Positions 63,659-64,000 of a DNA stretch of 64,000 bases are shown piece by piece. Source of the DNA: RPQJ01 sp963746325 (GTDB taxonomy: Bacteria > Pseudomonadota > Gammaproteobacteria > Steroidobacterales > Steroidobacteraceae). How positions within the stretch are numbered: the first letter of the stretch is position 1; each line of letters opens with the position of its first letter. Both the position numbers and the translations under genes were made by a program. Location: the NCBI GenBank assembly GCA_963746325.1, contig CAVVBC010000024.1, positions 186,001 to 250,000 of the forward strand, given 5' to 3'. The notes under the pieces are model-generated. The model made no database searches, was not told the DNA's origin, and saw only the letters and a list, made by a program, of their open reading frames with translations.

Positions 63659-64000
63659 ATGTCTCCACCGACCATGCGTTACGTCGCCGCACCCGCCGCA
63701 GGCGGACCGGAAGTCCTGGCGATCGGTACGACCGCGGTGCCGACACCGCAACCCGATGAAGTCCTGATCCGCGTCCACGCGGCGGGCGTGAACCGTCCCG
63801 ACGTTGCGCAACGCAAGGGGCTGTACCCGCCTCCTCCCGGCGCGAGCCCGATCATCGGCCTCGAGGTGGCCGGCGAGGTGGTCGCCAGGGGCCGCGACGT
63901 GCAGGGCTGCGAAGTCGGCGACCGTGTGTGCGCGCTCACGAATGGCGGGGGTTACGCCGAATACTGTGTCGCACCCGTCACCCAGTGCCTGCGCTGGCCC
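63659..64000 (+). CDS. Quinone oxidoreductase-like MDR protein, truncated by window end
   Basis: The visible 114 residues are the N-terminal domain of a medium-chain dehydrogenase/reductase of the QOR/PIG3 class: MRYVAAPAAGGPEVLAIG, EVLIRVHAAGVNRPDVAQRK, YPPPPGASPIIGLEVAGEVV and GDRVCALTNGGGYAEYCVAP. The catalytic zinc ligands of alcohol dehydrogenases are absent, as in quinone oxidoreductases. It starts five bases after the lipase stop, so it is probably cotranscribed. ATG 63674 is an alternative start. Confidence 0.9.
   Translation, partial: MSPPTMRYVAAPAAGGPEVLAIGTTAVPTPQPDEVLIRVHAAGVNRPDVAQRKGLYPPPPGASPIIGLEVAGEVVARGRDVQGCEVGDRVCALTNGGGYAEYCVAPVTQCLRWP

Overview
The window is high-GC bacterial DNA with the gene content of a free-living gammaproteobacterium. 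It carries gltBD, a PatZ-type GNAT/acyl-CoA-synthetase fusion, a Mip/FkpA-type FKBP, RlpA, phenylalanine hydroxylase, an AlkB alkane hydroxylase and a Steroidobacter/Nevskia-style TonB receptor. The order is a guess from gene content; nothing here fixes it. No rRNA, tRNA, CRISPR array or complete insertion sequence was seen.

Layout. 0-2.5 kb: a large PAS histidine kinase running off the left edge, and a receiver-only response regulator. 2.5-6.3 kb: an accessory patch of small single-domain genes in mixed orientation (HEPN-like, four-helix membrane protein, SnoaL-like, small secreted protein, RibD_C/DHFR-like, GFA), with structured gaps and at least one attC-like site. 6.4-13.7 kb: a TonB receptor, then a lipid/hydrocarbon block: alkane 1-monooxygenase, its ferredoxin and an AlkB-type dealkylase in one minus-strand operon, a divergent TetR gene with a perfect palindromic operator between them, and two convergent HSL-family esterases. 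13.7-21.3 kb: RlpA, a GlsB-type membrane protein and glutamate synthase gltBD. 21.3-32 kb: PPK2, a CDP-alcohol phosphatidyltransferase, an FKBP, an alpha/beta hydrolase, the DUF3482 GTPase/DUF2868 membrane pair, an ABC exporter, a DUF885 peptidase and a 36-residue membrane peptide. 32-43 kb: DmeF-like efflux, acyl-CoA dehydrogenase with divergent LysR, PatZ with a divergent HDAC-family deacetylase, two rRNA/tRNA-type methyltransferases with an NDH-2-like flavoprotein, and DUF502. 43-50 kb: octaheme cytochrome, OprP-type porin and sulfatase on the minus strand, with a divergent LysR gene. 50-64 kb: YjbQ, a DAO-type oxidase, phhA, two mirror-image hairpins, a PLD lipoprotein, a HAD phosphatase, ExoD, TerC, Kef, MscS, a dimethylargininase-like enzyme, a second GFA protein, an XRE regulator with a palindromic operator, a lipase and a truncated quinone oxidoreductase.

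Two points affect how the window should be read. First, thirteen conserved genes carry one to three frameshifts while their motifs and codon usage stay intact. This looks like sequencing or assembly indels more than real decay, so the 'pseudogene' labels below describe this sequence and not necessarily the organism. Second, the strongest unexplained signal is a pair of inverted hairpins at 53182-53356 whose 28-nt loops are identical while their stems differ by compensated substitutions.
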